A stretch of 64,000 nucleotides of DNA, from NCBI GenBank assembly GCA_036898135.1, contig CM072515.1, positions 21,639,230 to 21,703,229 of the forward strand. Reading direction: 5' to 3'. The notes under the pieces are model-generated. The model searched no databases, was not told the origin of the DNA, and saw only the letters and a list, made by a program, of their open reading frames with translations. Shown here one piece after another: positions 46,670 to 59,047 of the stretch (position 1 is its first letter; each line of letters starts with the position of its first letter). Both the position numbers and the translations under genes were made by a program. Source of the stretch: Oncomelania hupensis. Lineage: Eukaryota > Mollusca > Gastropoda > Littorinimorpha > Pomatiopsidae.

Positions 46670-47098
46670 TAAATGTGTATGCGTGTGTATTCATTGTATC
46701 TGTACTTAACCTTGTGCACACTTCGTTTTACTTTGTATTTTGGTCTATTCTTTCTTATTCTCCTCCCATTTGCCCCGCCTTCACCTTGTTTTGGGTGTTT
46801 CTTTTTATAGACTTTCCTCTTTTACATGGACTCCACGGCCCACCCATTTCATGGATTAGTTTTTGTTCGTTTAGTGTTTATTCCCCTTGTACGTGTTCTG
46901 CGGTTTGTTCTTGCTGATATTTGAAAATAGTTTTATCTTCCATAATATGTTCTTACTAATCTCCCATATTGCATTTTAAGTATTGGGTGTTTTAATGATA
47001 TTTTATTGGTGTGTGTATTAGCGATTGTCATTTCTGTGACTGCATGGTTCGAATTTATGTAAGGACGTTTCGTATTGGTGCAAGTTATTTTATTAATT
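46670..47098. other. Non-coding stretch
   Basis: T-rich. An 80-codon frame at 46675 is hydrophobic with no recognisable domain. Confidence 0.45.
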
Positions 47099-47099
47099 T

Positions 47100-47314
<215 letters not shown>

Positions 47315-47319
47315 TATGC

Positions 47320-47612
47320 TAACTACATTATGGTCGAACTGGCAGGTTTATAGTTCCGGTCCAACATGTAGCTCAGTCTAGATAGACTTAGCTGCAGTTT
47401 ACATTCCACATTGAGGGTCGACTTGTTAGGGTTATCTCCCGTTTAAATGTCGCTCATTAAAATCTAAACAATGTGTAGTTAAAACGGCCACTATAAAAAA
47501 TAGCATCACTACAAAAGTTTACCAACTGCGGACACGCGGGCGTCCTTTCCCTTTGCCCCACCAAATCCTACCCCTTTCATTATTATTTTCATTATTTTCA
47601 GTATTGTCGTCG

Positions 47613-47693
<81 letters not shown>

Positions 47694-48805
47694 CCATCAC
47701 CATTATCATCATCAGCAGCAGCATCATGTATCTAGATGTAAACACGTAATGTTTAACAGCCAACTGTTAGGATTTAATAATAGTGTTTAAGGGTAACAAG
47801 TGCAGGGAATGGAACCTTTATAAGACAATGCGCCACAGTGGAGGTCTAATTAAAGATGGAACTCTGTATAGGAAAAACCCTCTTTGGCGGTCGAGTCCTC
47901 TGTTTTGTAAAGACACGTCTGACAGAGTATGACAGATTGAATTAACAAGTACAAGCTAGGGCGATAGAGTGTTGTCGACGTTTGCAATTTGGTGCGCTAG
48001 TTTGGTCTTTTTAAATATGAAAGAACAAACTTGTATGATGATATAATTTAGCAGACTGATTTTGTCAGTCTTGGACGATAGAGACCTCTGTATTATGAGC
48101 ACTGGAACAGAAGAGCAGGTTGACGATGGCAAGTTTGGGAGACATAGCGGCTGTTGTAACATTTTTGCACTGTTACAATTATTATCAAAACAACAACAAC
48201 AAAACCCTCAAAGTTCAAGTGTTTTACGCTTTGTTTGGTTTTACGCTTTGTTTGGTGTCCTCTTGTGTTATTGTTCTCGCGCGTAAGTGGCAGCTGTAAA
48301 AGTGTGTCTGCTAGAAGGCTACACCCAAGAGAAGTTTGTCGTGGCACACGGCTAATTCTAGATCGTGAAGGTTAGTAACTAACCGCTCGACGCTCTACGC
48401 GGTCTGGTGATCGTGTTCGATCTCTTCTACGGCGATCGACATTGTCGTTGCTAGCATCTCTGTCACTTGCCTATGAATGACGATGACAGTGATGGAGATC
48501 ACGTACAATCGTACGTGTTTCACGTACTGAGTTGGAAAATCACGTAACGAAAATGGAATGAAAGGGTAGAAACACGCACAAAGTCAGTGCCAAAGGGGTA
48601 TGAAAACGTAAAGCTAAGTTGCTTGGAGGTATCATCAGGTACAACTATTTCGGTCGTGCGTACAGCTTTCGCTCGATTTAGATCGTGTGCCTGTGCGTCC
48701 TGCGCGACCGCCTACCACCCTCTCTCCCCCTCCTATTCATTCTGTCGCTTCCGAGAAACAGCCAGTCATATGCACGATAATATTCACTATTTTTTCTCGA
48801 CGCTT
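47320..48805. other. Non-coding stretch with (ATC)n
   Basis: (ATC)n of about 28 units at 47610-47695, then mixed CAC/CAT/CAG triplets to 47727. The rest shows no gene. A weak tRNA-like GTTCGATCTC near 48414 has no matching D arm. Confidence 0.55.
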
Positions 48806-48808
48806 TTG

Positions 48809-48822
48809 ATTGGCTATATAAG
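48809..48822 (+). promoter_or_regulatory. CCAAT box (inverse) and TATA box
   Basis: ATTGG at 48809-48813 abuts TATATAAG at 48815-48822. A start about 30 bp downstream would fall at 48840-48846, almost on the ATG at 48847. This leaves a very short 5' UTR. The ATG context, AAAC then ATGG, is strong. Confidence 0.5.
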
Positions 48823-48846
48823 ACTGACAACAACCCAACATTAAAC

Positions 48847-49215
48847 ATGGCCGACAAGCAGCGATCTGAGGGGAAGCCGAAGAAAAGGAAAAATAAAGCA
48901 GACAAAACTAATTGCTCAGAAAAATTAAAACAAGATGAAGGAAAAGAAAAACATTTTTGTCAGCCTTTGGCTTTGAGTGCTCGGTAAGAGAAGAAAAAGG
49001 TGAGCCGCAACCGAGCCTAGCTGAAGAAACTCAAACTGATGAAAAGACTTTCCACGCAAACTGTGTACCCTTTAAAAAAAACCTTATGTTTGCAATGAGG
49101 GTATGAAAACCCCCACATGTTTTGGTTGAGGGTATAAATACCCCTAGCTTAAAAACTTTCTCCATCACTGGATGAGAATGTTTATTTTGGTACTTTGCAA
49201 GATGGCCTACCGGAT

Positions 49216-49222
<7 letters not shown>
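48847..49222 (+). pseudogene. Lysine-rich ORF with promoter, frame-broken
   Basis: The first frame runs 45 codons from MADKQRSEGKPKKRKNKADK (an NLS-like basic cluster) to TAA at 48985. From 48984 another frame stays open for 40 codons (VREEKGEPQPSLAEETQ... to a TGA at 49104). Further pieces follow in other frames: MKTPTCFG, EGINTPSLKTFSITG and DENVYFGTLQDGLPDLIG, up to the ATT tract. Together they look like one decayed coding region. Alternatively GTAAGA at 48984 is a true donor and the first 137 nt are a real exon. I do not recognise the protein. Confidence 0.4.
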
Positions 49223-49386
<164 letters not shown>

Positions 49387-49785
49387 AGGATTTTTATTGC
49401 GCACTTATCTCGCCGTATTTGACCAGACTCTTGGACCGCCCGATACGCCCACCCGCAGCCTTTGGGCGCATGGTCTGATGCCCGGACAACTGAGCACTAT
49501 CCTGGCCAGCCAGGGATGGGGGAGAAGGACCAAGTGCATGCTGGGTGTGTTCTTGTTACCGGCACTCACCCGTCTAGGACATGAGCGTCAGGATCTTTAA
49601 AGTCCGTTATGATGGAATGTATGCGACACACAGACTAGACCTCGGTTTATACTCTCATCCGAAGGAGAAAGAAACGGGAGTAAAGTGTCTTTCCCAGGGA
49701 CACAACACAATGGCCCAGACATGGCTTGAACCCGGGACCTTCAGATCCGCAAGCCAAAGCACTACCATTAGACCACCGTGCATCT
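49387..49785 (-). mobile_element. tRNA-derived SINE, family 1, full-length copy
   Basis: On the minus strand: head with GGTGGTCTAATGGTAGTGC (A box) and GGGTTCAAGCC (B box), then CCCTGGGAAAGACACTTTAC and a body shared with 5519-5765. A further 150 bp missing from that copy follows, ending GAGATAAGTGCGCAATAAAA and the ATT/AAT tail. That end resembles the L2-like LINE end (AGATAAGCGCATTATAAATA, about 10617-10638). This suggests the L2-like LINE supplied the machinery. Length about 400 bp. Confidence 0.88.
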
Positions 49786-49789
49786 CTTT

Positions 49790-51080
49790 TTGAGAGGTTT
49801 ATGTGTGTATTTGCATAATGAGATAACTACATGATTGATGGTGTGTGTGTGTGTGTGGGTGGGTGTGTTTGTGTGTGTGTGCATTCGTGCGTACGTGCGC
49901 GCGGTTTTGCGTTGGGCGTGAAACTCAAACATTTATGTGGTACATGTACATGTGATAATAAAATAGGCTTGTATAGCACGGTACCTCCGCTTAGGTCTGT
50001 GCTCACCGCTCTTAACATAGGATATATATTGTATAACATAGTACACCGATCAGAACAGACATATGAACAATAAAAACAAAACAAAGTATGCAAGCATTCA
50101 CATCAACTGTAGTCGCAAAAGCATACAAGGGAACAACATCATGTACAATACACTTCACATGCATAATAAAAATTATTAATTTTTAAAAGACAAATGGCAT
50201 ATTAAATAATAATAAGATAATAAAATCTGAGAATTCACCATACAAATTAAAAAAATGTAACAAAAAAATGTGTGTTACATCTAACAATAATTAATTAATA
50301 CAATGATCAGATTAAAAAAAAGAAGAAAAAAAAGGACAGGACCCCCCTCATCCCTGTTGCAGAAATAAATTATTATCACAAAATAATTTATAATTAAACT
50401 AATGCAAAATAATTATGTAAAAATAATTAAATACAAAAACAGCCACTCGGATATAAATATACAGATATATGCGATGCGACTTGCTGTTACTGGAAATAGC
50501 AAGGGGGTAGCAAGAACTGCTTACTGTGGACACTTAAAACATATGATCCCTTCTTTAATACCTGATCCACTGATAAGAGACAGCATTAAAATGCCAACGA
50601 TATGTCAGTTGTATAGGCTTTCTTAAGAAATATTTACATATTATTCTTCACGAAGAGTTGATCGTATCCATAGAGCTTCAACGGGCTGTGCTGTATTACT
50701 TATTTTGATCGTAAACAAAGTACAGCATTATATTGATAGAGTGGTATTTTTTTCAGGTGACAATGAGCAACATCGGATTTTATCTAAACTAAACTACCCG
50801 GCTCATGGAAGATTAGCTCAAATTTCCTACCACTGACGACTAACTCAAATTTCCTACTCATTGATTTAAGATAGTTGTAAAACAGGTAATTGTTAGTACT
50901 TAAGATAGTTATCAAACGGGTAATTGTTAGTCTTCTCCAATAACCAGTCGTTGTCCCTCTTGCTGTGCTATTCATTCTTTATTGCTTTGCTCGAATACTG
51001 TGCATTCTTCGTTGGTCTCATTTAATAGACTTCGTTTATTTGTTGATTTTGATGTTGGGAGGTTCCACCGGAGGACCGCA
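49790..51080. other. Non-coding stretch with a short duplication
   Basis: GT-rich patch at 49840-49885. A 34-bp near-duplication (TTAAGATAGTTGTAAAACAG and its copy) occupies about 50865-50932. AT-rich at 50150-50470; no gene seen. Confidence 0.5.
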
Positions 51081-51081
51081 A

Positions 51082-51427
51082 TGTTACGATTGAGATGCGA
51101 ACGGATAGTTTCGATCATTTTGATTCTGCGCTGTTGCTAGAGAAAGATTTTTATAATGTTGATGGTTTTCGTCGATCGATATTGTTGTAGTTTCGTGGAG
51201 AAATTTCTGGAAGTACTTATTTATTATCGATCGAATTTTCCAGATCCATCTGGCGGTAGCTTGTAAACTGTAGAATGTTCTATGACGTAAGACAGTGCGT
51301 AGTTCCGGTGACGAGTTTTATTTTGATGGGGTGTTATTGCATGCATCATTCCGGAATGTTCTATGCTTTTCTAGATTGTTGAAAGACTATATAAGTAATG
51401 CACTGTCTGCAGCGAGCAGTATCTGAT

Positions 51428-51476
<49 letters not shown>

Positions 51477-51749
51477 GGAGGAGGAGGAGGAGGAGGAGGA
51501 GGAGGAGGAGGAGGATTGTTGTTGTCAATGTGGCGACGTGGTGATTCGTCACTAACGCTAACGCAATAGGACGTTAAGCTTCGCTATTCCTTACTTCCAT
51601 GCGAGCAGTGATGTTTGGAGTGATTTTCGGAAAGCGATCTTGTATGCAGTTGTTGGTGTTTGCTGAATAAAGTTGGAGAACTTTATACGACGACTCATAC
51701 CTTGTTGCTGAGTGAACAGCTGCGTGGATAAACGAAGTCGAGTTATACA
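51082..51749 (+). mobile_element. LTR of an LTR retrotransposon (copy A)
   Basis: Begins TGTTACGATTGAG and ends GAGTTATACA. It shares blocks with copy B (59048-59590, opposite strand): TATGACGTAAG (CRE-like, about 51282), GACTATATAAGT (TATA box 51388-51395), GAATAAAGTTGGA (poly-A signal 51666-51671), ATACGACGACTC and GCTGCGTGGATAAACGAA. The transcribed part has been invaded by (ATG)n (51429-51474) and (AGG)n (51476-51514). Sequence beyond the end (to about 51780) is also shared with copy B. It includes GATTCAAACC, which looks like the complement of a tRNA T arm and so may be a primer-binding site. No gag or pol is seen nearby. Confidence 0.72.
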
Positions 51750-51789
51750 TATCAAGATTCAAACCTCGGGGCTGAATCGACTATGGACA

Positions 51790-52290
51790 AAATGTGTGAT
51801 TCGCAGTATTGTCTGAAGCGTTTAAATCTTCAATAACTAGTGCTATTTAACTGTCTTTTGTTGTTTTCAGTAAGCGCACTCCCATCGACGAAGCCCTGCA
51901 CATACAACAAACTAGAGCTCTTAATCTGGAGTGGTTCTGTTTTAATAAGTTCATGTAGGTACTCGAATCAGCGTTGGTATTCTGTTAGCGATATTATTAT
52001 CAGAACCCATTGTTACATAAAAGACTTTGGTTTGTTTCAATAGGTATTTTTTGTTTTGTTGGTAGCCAAGTAGTACCTAATCAGGTAGGCTTACTGAGAT
52101 ATATTTACACATTGTTATAGTTCTAGTCTACTCAAATGTCCTTGGTTGGTGTTGTGCTTGCTTGACAGAGCAAGAAGAGAAGAATATTTTGGAGCATCTG
52201 GATGATGAGTCTAAAGTGACTGTCATAAGTTTGCCTGTGCAGCTACTGAACCATAGCGCTCATTTGTTTGACTAGGACGGTAGTTAAGAA
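51790..52290. other. Non-coding stretch
   Basis: No element genes follow the LTR. Nothing recognised. Confidence 0.5.
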
Positions 52291-52293
52291 AAC

Positions 52294-52300
52294 CTCTCTC

Positions 52301-52365
<65 letters not shown>
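52294..52365. repeat. (CT)n microsatellite
   Basis: About 35 CT units with one CC break, followed by an AC-rich patch to 52425. Confidence 0.97.
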
Positions 52366-52369
<4 letters not shown>

Positions 52370-52370
<1 letters not shown>

Positions 52371-53449
52371 ACACATAGGCATTGAGCTGGTGTGACACAC
52401 ACACACAAAACCACACACACACAAACTTAAACATGCAAGAAAAGCTTAACTTAAAAACTTTAGTTTATTTTTTTTTCGGGTTAGGCGCAAAAAAAGAAGT
52501 AAAAATCTATTTTATTTAAGTTTACAAACGGGGTTTTTGTGTACATTGTGCCGAGCGCAAAGACCTTTTTCAATCATCTTACAAAGAGCTTTTTGTGTGT
52601 TTACATTTGAGCTAGCGCCGTGTTCTTGTACATTATAGTGTATTACCCCATTCCTCTCTTCCATCACACTCCCTCCACCAACTTCCCCTTCGCTCCGCCC
52701 TCCTACAAAGAGCTCTTTGCTGTACCAAGTTATTCAGTCTGCATAACAGAAGTGTTTTTTTTTTGTGTTTTTTTGCATGCTTGCGAATACTCGGGTACGG
52801 TTTTTGGTGTACACTTGTTTCATTCCCAACCGGCCGCTTGCTGCACTGATTTCTTTCTTCGACCTGGTTTTCCATTGATTGCTGTAGGACCCCACGCTGT
52901 AATTATTTCTTGCATAGAGCAAGGTTTTTTTGTTTTTTTACCAATCTTTCTTATTTCTCATTTTCTTTTTGTTTTAAAAAATCAATCTTTCCTCTGTAGT
53001 AGCTATTGTGAGAGAGGGTGAGAGAGAGACAGAGACAGACAGACAGAGGAGGTTGGGGCGGAGGAGGGGGAGGGAACCCAATGAACATTGGATTATTTCA
53101 TAGGATAAAAGTTTTATAGGCTCACAACCTGTCCCAGACGACAATTAATTAACAGGTGAAAACCGAACATCTAACAATAGGCTTAACATTAAATAGACCA
53201 CCATCAAGATAATTATATAAAATATTACACCATATATATTAAGAAAGAGATAGAGAGAGAGAGATATCGGACTTCAGACCTTTATTTTAAAAGTTAAGAT
53301 TTTAGGCTTAAGCTTATTCTTACAGACCATCTGTAATAACAAACAGTACGTCAAGAATTTCTATAATATATTTTAAACGCTCACACACCAAATAAACAAC
53401 AACCGTGTACTACAACAAAACTAACACTATTAACGCTATTACTACCTAT
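52370..53449. other. Non-coding stretch
   Basis: A 133-codon frame at 52620-53021 is hydrophobic and T-rich with no recognisable domain. A GA/GACA patch lies at 53010-53050. Confidence 0.45.
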
Positions 53450-53455
53450 CCTATC

Positions 53456-53646
53456 CTATCCTATCCTATCCCGTAATTCGAAGGTCGTTGGGGCACCACA
53501 GATGATCGTTTAACCAGCGTACTCCATCTTTCTCTGTCCTCAGCAACCCTCATGGCTTCGCTCAGTGTCAAGCCAATTTATTCTCGAACGTTGTCCTCCC
53601 TCTTTTTTGTCTCCCTCTTCTTCTGCCTCCTTTCACCGTGCCTTGC
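53456..53646 (-). mobile_element. RTE LINE fragment (copy 4)
   Basis: About 190 bp of the extreme 3' end, with an ATAGG tail of about four units. TACTAC on both sides (53450-53455 and 53647-53652) may be the target-site duplication. The right flank is itself CTA-repetitive, so this is uncertain. Confidence 0.85.
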
Positions 53647-53659
53647 TACTACTTCTATC

Positions 53660-53780
53660 AAATCTACTACTACTACTACTACTGCTACTACTACTGCTAC
53701 TACTACTACTGCTACTACTACTACTACTACTACTACAACCACCACCACCATCACCACCACTACTACTACTACTACCATCT
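53660..53780. repeat. (CTA)n compound microsatellite
   Basis: CTA units interrupted by CTG, then ACC/CAC, then CTA again. Frames across it are repeat translations. Confidence 0.95.
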
Positions 53781-53789
53781 AGAAACATT

Positions 53790-54238
53790 GAAGGCAAAGC
53801 TCATTAAAAGACAATTACATTGAAACAACCTGAAGAGGTTCAATTAGTTAATAGAAAATTACAAACAACAGAAAGATTACATATCTAAGAAATAAAATTA
53901 ATCAATATTAAGCACTGAATGTGATTTTGACATGCACAATTATGATATACATTTTGACATGAATTTTTCAATCACAATTATGTTAGTTTGTAAAATAAAA
54001 TAGCAACTTAATATGTACATTATGAAAAGTTAAGGTCATGACATAATTACAAACTTGGCAATCATAATATTAGTTTCATTTGATCTGATTGAATAAATGG
54101 CAGCGCAAGTTCCTTTTGAAACCACCAACTATTGTTTTATTGTGAGACGCAGATCAAAGACCTTCAGAAAGAATGTACTAAAAAAAAGAACAAGCAGATT
54201 CTAACAAATAAATAAAAATATTCCGTGTCTCTCCGTTA
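53790..54238. other. AT-rich non-coding stretch
   Basis: Nothing recognised. Confidence 0.5.
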
Positions 54239-54240
54239 AA

Positions 54241-54621
54241 TCAATAATAAATGACAACCTTAGATGCCTTGGCTTTGCCTTCTGGCTTTGGTCTTTCTGT
54301 CTCTACGCCTTTTTCTCTCAGATAAAATGCCGTGGCCACCAGTCCAAACAAAAATAAAATACCAAACGTGAACACGTCTTGCACACAGGATTTCCAGTCA
54401 TAACAAGACCACTTGCATTGGGTGCCCATTATAGGAAGAATATGTGGCAAACATGAATGTCTTGTCACATGTTTCTGCTCATCTCTTGGAAAACACTTGT
54501 TCTCTCGTACGAAGATCATTTTCTTTTTGTATTGCGAATCTCTTTCGCTCTCAGGTACTATACCTTTGTATTGTCTACCCTTTGTTACGAGCGTTTTGTC
54601 TGTATGCCAGATTTTTGTCAA
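54241..54621 (-). CDS. Possible small single-pass membrane protein
   Basis: 126 codons if read from the first start, or 62 if read from the in-frame ATG at residue 65 (54429), which has a good Kozak context (A at -3, G at +4). Residues 65-82 are Cys/Trp-rich. Residues 83-101 (VFTFGILFLFGLVATAFYL) form a clear membrane segment, followed by a basic, Lys/Glu-rich tail ending KVVIYY. The C-terminal half looks more coding-like than the N-terminal half, so the short form or a last exon is more likely. I do not recognise the family. No poly-A signal was identified. Confidence 0.35.
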   Translation of the reverse strand: MTKIWHTDKTLVTKGRQYKGIVPESERDSQYKKKMIFVRENKCFPRDEQKHVTRHSCLPHILPIMGTQCKWSCYDWKSCVQDVFTFGILFLFGLVATAFYLREKGVETERPKPEGKAKASKVVIYY

Positions 54622-54639
54622 TGATAGGCACCAAGGGAT

Positions 54640-55278
54640 GTCCAGGTCACGGCTAAATCGCGGGTTAGTTGTGGCACACCTAATTGATGTTCTGGTGTGA
54701 AAACGTGTTTAATTGTCTTGGGCACGAATCACCAAGGACGTACGAACGGATGTGTACATTTGCGTTTTCTTTGTTATGACCTTACCTTGATATTTATTTT
54801 TTAAATTGTAACGATCGACTTAAATTGAGAGCAGCCCCCTCCAACCCCCCCCCCACCCCACCCCAACACGCCCCACCCTATACCTTGTTGTTGCACGACA
54901 GGTTTAGTAAATGTTGCATTCATGTACAATATTTAATTATGGTCGAGCACATAGCTAGCTAGTATAGTATAGGATAGGATTGTATAGAATAGGATGGTAT
55001 AATATGATATTGTATGGTATGGTATATAGTTTTTAGTATGAAGTGAACGAAAACAGAATAATAAGATACTAGTACCACAACTACCTAAGCAATACTTTAA
55101 TTATCTATCTTGTTGCTACCATATTTGAAATGCATTTTATGTAATCACTGTGGCGATTCAATTGCTATTTGGACTATTGCGAAATATGGTATGTGCTACT
55201 CTGCTGCTGTTGCTGCTGCGCGCTAGCCGAAACCGCAACAGCTTGGACAAAATTATCACCTACACACATGCCCCCTCC
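54640..55278. other. Non-coding stretch
   Basis: C run near 54847 and a GTATA/GATAG-rich patch at 54960-55030. No gene recognised. Confidence 0.5.
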
Positions 55279-55304
55279 AAACAGCAGCAGCAGCAGCAGC
55301 AGCA
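55279..55304. repeat. (CAG)n microsatellite
   Basis: About seven CAG units then CAA; not in a recognised coding frame. Confidence 0.9.
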
Positions 55305-55305
55305 A

Positions 55306-55606
55306 CAACACCACCACCATTTGTTGACAGACATAGTGATGGCCATTGGACAACACGTTGACATGCTCACAGTGGTAAAAAAAAACCGAAAACTCGGATG
55401 ATTTGGCCACGTCACCAGAGCATCAGGCCTTGCAAAAACCATCCTGCAAGGCAAGGTGCAAGGAGCAGAAGAGGGGGGGGGGGGACAGAAAACGAGGTGG
55501 GAGGACAACGTGAGGGTTACTGAAGACAGAGAAAGATGGAGCACGCTGGTTAAACGATCATCTGTGGTGCCCCAACGATTTTCGAGTTACGGGATAGGAT
55601 AGTGAT
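55306..55606 (+). mobile_element. RTE LINE fragment (copy 5), opposite orientation
   Basis: The only plus-strand RTE copy. Contains GGCCATTGGACAACACG, GGCCTTGCAAAAACCATCC and GGTTAAACGATCATCTG, ending GAGTTACGGGATAGGATAG. Compared with copy 6 it lacks about 36 bp (the segment coding EWTGLTLNEAIR) and has A and G run expansions, so it is a dead copy. The 5' limit is approximate. Confidence 0.85.
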
Positions 55607-55799
55607 GGAATTCATGTTTTTGCAGATTTAAAAAAAAAGTTTTCTTGGATTGTTTACTTTTTCCTGTATTTGCTTTGAAATGTTGCAATTTTTAATAAAC
55701 TTACTCTTCGAGCTGAACTTCGGCCGAGTTCAAAATCGATGATATATTATATTCACAACGGTTTTGAACTTTTCGCATGGCGAACAAATTGTTTTGCCC

Positions 55800-56500
55800 G
55801 ATTCGTATTACGCAACTTCGTCTCTCACGCCAGACATCTGCACTGGCTCTCCGTCAAAACAGGAATACATAACAAAGTGTAATGTCTTTTATCAGATTTC
55901 TTGCTGCCTTGTCTCGCTTGTCCTCTAGTGCTACATCAAACTCCAATGAATTGCATTTACTATAGTGAATACAAGGAAGTAATATTGTCAATTTGTGTTT
56001 TCTTGGGCGGGAACTTTAATTTGCCTGGCCGACTGGCCCATCTCTTTGTATTTTAATACATGTGCATAGACCCTTCGTTGAGCTGCAGGATCCCATTTCA
56101 TGTCAATACCTGAATTCGCGCAGCTTATAGATCTGTCCTCCTGTGCCATTAAAATAATCTACTAAATTGAGTATTAATTATTCTTGAACGGTATTTTCGT
56201 TGAGTATTTTTGTTGTTGTTGTTAACGAAAGACCGTTTCAGTATATTTTGTCTGTATTGTAGATTTTGTTTTCACCGTACCCTGTTGACTCCCTCCTCAG
56301 TGCAACTGTTTCTCGCCTACGGATATTATAGCACTTCAACTGCTTGTAAAGCGCAGCACGTCTCTTGTTGGGATAAACTGAATCGTTGGAAATGTGCACA
56401 ATAGGCGCGCTGTTGCTGGTCTTTTCAGCTGGTTGTGTCGGCTAAAAAGCCCCCTTGGGCTGAGAGCCTGAATAAACCTTTGAAACCTTTTGATACTCCT
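55800..56500 (+). mobile_element. Decayed CR1/L2-like LINE 3' fragment
   Basis: RHLHWLSVKTGIHNKV is readable near 55820-55880, matching the HWLPV...RI..K segment of L2/CR1 reverse transcriptase C-termini. The 3' part ends AGCCTGAATAAACCTTTGAA plus a partial repeat of CTTTGAAAC, a LINE-like tail. The rest is too eroded to read. Confidence 0.5.
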
Positions 56501-56596
56501 TGGCCTCTGTAGATAGATTGATGTGCATGTACATGTCGTGTTCTTCTTGCTGTGCAGATTATCATTTAATAATTTATTGTTTGACCTTGAAAGGGC

Positions 56597-56600
<4 letters not shown>

Positions 56601-56662
<62 letters not shown>
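56601..56662. repeat. (CT)n microsatellite
   Basis: About 30 CT units. Confidence 0.97.
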
Positions 56663-56665
<3 letters not shown>

Positions 56666-56699
56666 CTCTCTCTCTGTGTCGGTTAGTGTTTATTTAAAT

Positions 56700-57917
56700 T
56701 TTAATTTAAAATTACAAGTTCTTTTTAAATGGGGGTGGGGTGGGGCAATGTTGTTTTATTCACCTTCCATCCCCTTCACGGCTGTTTTGTATTTTCATAT
56801 GTGTATTGTCGTCACTGTTTTTCTTCTCCCCTTTTCTCCGTAGTTATACTAACTGAATTTTTACTCCTCTGAATCTCATCATTTCTGTTCCCTCTTATCA
56901 TTCCTGTTCCCTTGTTTGCCCCGTGATTAGGTTTTCTTTGTCTCTGTCTCTTTCTGTCTGTCTGTCTCCCTCTTTTTTTTCCTCTCTCTCACACACACAC
57001 GAGCGCGCGCGAAATGCTTGTACGCATACCAGTTTCTATTTATGTGGAATCTGTATGGCTTCCTTTATACTCATTTTGTATATAATCTGTTGTCCACGAT
57101 TCTTGTTTATTTGCTGTTGTTTCATTTATCAGTGATTATTTGCACATGGCAATGCATCTTTATTTACGCTGTTTGTGCGTTGTTGAAATATTGTTCATTT
57201 TACTACATGTATTTATAACATTTTAAATGAATCTATGTCCTTCGACATTTGTTTATTGAAATGATTGAAATTGGAGCATTGTTGAAATGAATGTCTGTCT
57301 TTCGACATGTATTGAAGTGATTGAGAGTGGAACATTATATTATTATAAAAATTGAGATTGTTAATTTTGTTTTCTAATGGTGGTTTTTCTGTCTCTTTGT
57401 TGCAGGTAAGACACATTTGAAAATGCTCTCCCAACGATTTTTCATGGTAGTGGCGTGAGTATAGGGCCGTGTAATCTTTGCCTGAAGAAGTCATCTGTGT
57501 GTTTAGATCTGCAGAGAGATTTTGTATGTACATGTATGTGGGTGTGTTCGTCTCCATATTCATTGAACCAAACCGTATTATTTTAATCTTTTGTGGGGGT
57601 GGGGTGGTAGTGGTTAGGTCTTTCTATCTGTCAGACACAATGTCAGTCTCTGTGTCTGTGTGTCTCCCTCTCTCCCCCCCTCTCTATATCTCTCTCTCTT
57701 TCTCTCTCTCTCTCTCCCTCTCTCTCTCCCCACCCCTCATTTTGAAAAAAACTGTATTTTCTCGATGTTTGTTTGATTTGACTGCTGTTGTATTGTGACG
57801 TTTGGCGTTATTATATTGCACACACACCATTCCTAAGTGGGTTAGGACCTTTAATAAATAAATATTTTTTTATCGCTCCGTATCTTCTGTCTCTCTCTGT
57901 CTCTCTCTCTCTCTTTC

Positions 57918-58011
<94 letters not shown>

Positions 58012-58930
58012 GCTTAGTTCAATGTGTCTTTGTGTGTTTTGTTTTGTGTTTTTAATTTAGGCATTTTAGGAAATTGGCTATTGGCACGTTGTCACATTCA
58101 TACCCACAGCCTCTATGACTTTTTTTTATAGTGTTTCCCCCCCCACCCACCCCCCCGCAACTATGACGTTGGCACATGTTTTATGTAAAACGACGATAAC
58201 CTGTCTACCATGTACCACAGCTTGTTGAAGTCCTTGGCTTTTTCCATAGAACTCAGTATGAACCAATATATGTTCTATTGTATTTCCACGAAATTTGATA
58301 TGAATGAATATATGTAATCAACCCTTTACAGCGTATCTATGCTTAAACGGTATTATATATATGATATGTTATCTACGCTTGCATCGTAATATAATACAAT
58401 ATGTCAGCTATGCTGGTGGGGGTTTCACGTGTGGGAATAATATTGTTTATGTTACGGCTCTAATGGGTTGGGATAGTAATGTGGGGGCAGAATGATGGAA
58501 TTTGTAATAGACACTTGCAAAGAAATGCGAGATATTACCGCCGAGTACCATCTATCATACTTGTATTTATAAACCGTCATTGTTAGGGTTCCATTGTAAA
58601 CGTTAGCGATGTAAGGCCATCGGTACTACTTGCGTTTGAATGGCAAATGCGCTCATTGAAATTAGTTAATGCATGTAATGAGCTAATCCCAGAGTGCAGG
58701 TAGGTTGAGTTAACTTATTGTTGAATCTCATGAGACGTCTACGAATATGAATATTAGGCAGATTTCAGGATTTTTATCGGACAATAAGATTGTGTTGTAT
58801 TGTACTGTATTGTATTGTATTGTATTGTATAACATCCCTTGTTTATGCAAAATTGCCCTCTATTGGTCATCTCAAGGCATGATCACGTGAGTATGTTGAC
58901 TTTGGCAGCAGTCTTCAGTCTGATTTTTCG
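56700..58930. other. Non-coding stretch with pyrimidine repeats
   Basis: CT-rich at 57650-57735, (CT)n at 57925-58005, C run near 58136, and (TATTG)n at 58797-58830. A duplicated string (TGAA/TGTC TTTCGACAT) near 57235 and 57299 is a short local repeat. No gene recognised. Confidence 0.6.
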
Positions 58931-58934
58931 CATT

Positions 58935-58977
58935 AGGTAGATTACCGTCCCCGGACACAGTGCGTATAGGGGACTGT
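58935..58977 (-). mobile_element. SINE core fragment (family of 2.70 kb)
   Basis: GTCCCCGGACACAGTGCGTA then TAGGGGAC: the palindromic core of the SINE at 2700-2880. It lies about 70 bp beyond the end of LTR copy B. Confidence 0.55.
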
Positions 58978-59047
58978 TACACTCATTCGATGTTGGTGTT
59001 TTTCTATCAGTATTTGGTTCAGCCCCGATGCTTGAATTCCTGATAGG

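Noticed and set aside
48406..48430. tRNA-like B box near 48414
   Set aside because: No matching D arm or acceptor stem could be built.
52620..53021. 133-codon hydrophobic frame
   Set aside because: T-rich sequence gives Phe/Leu/Val by composition; no domain or start context.
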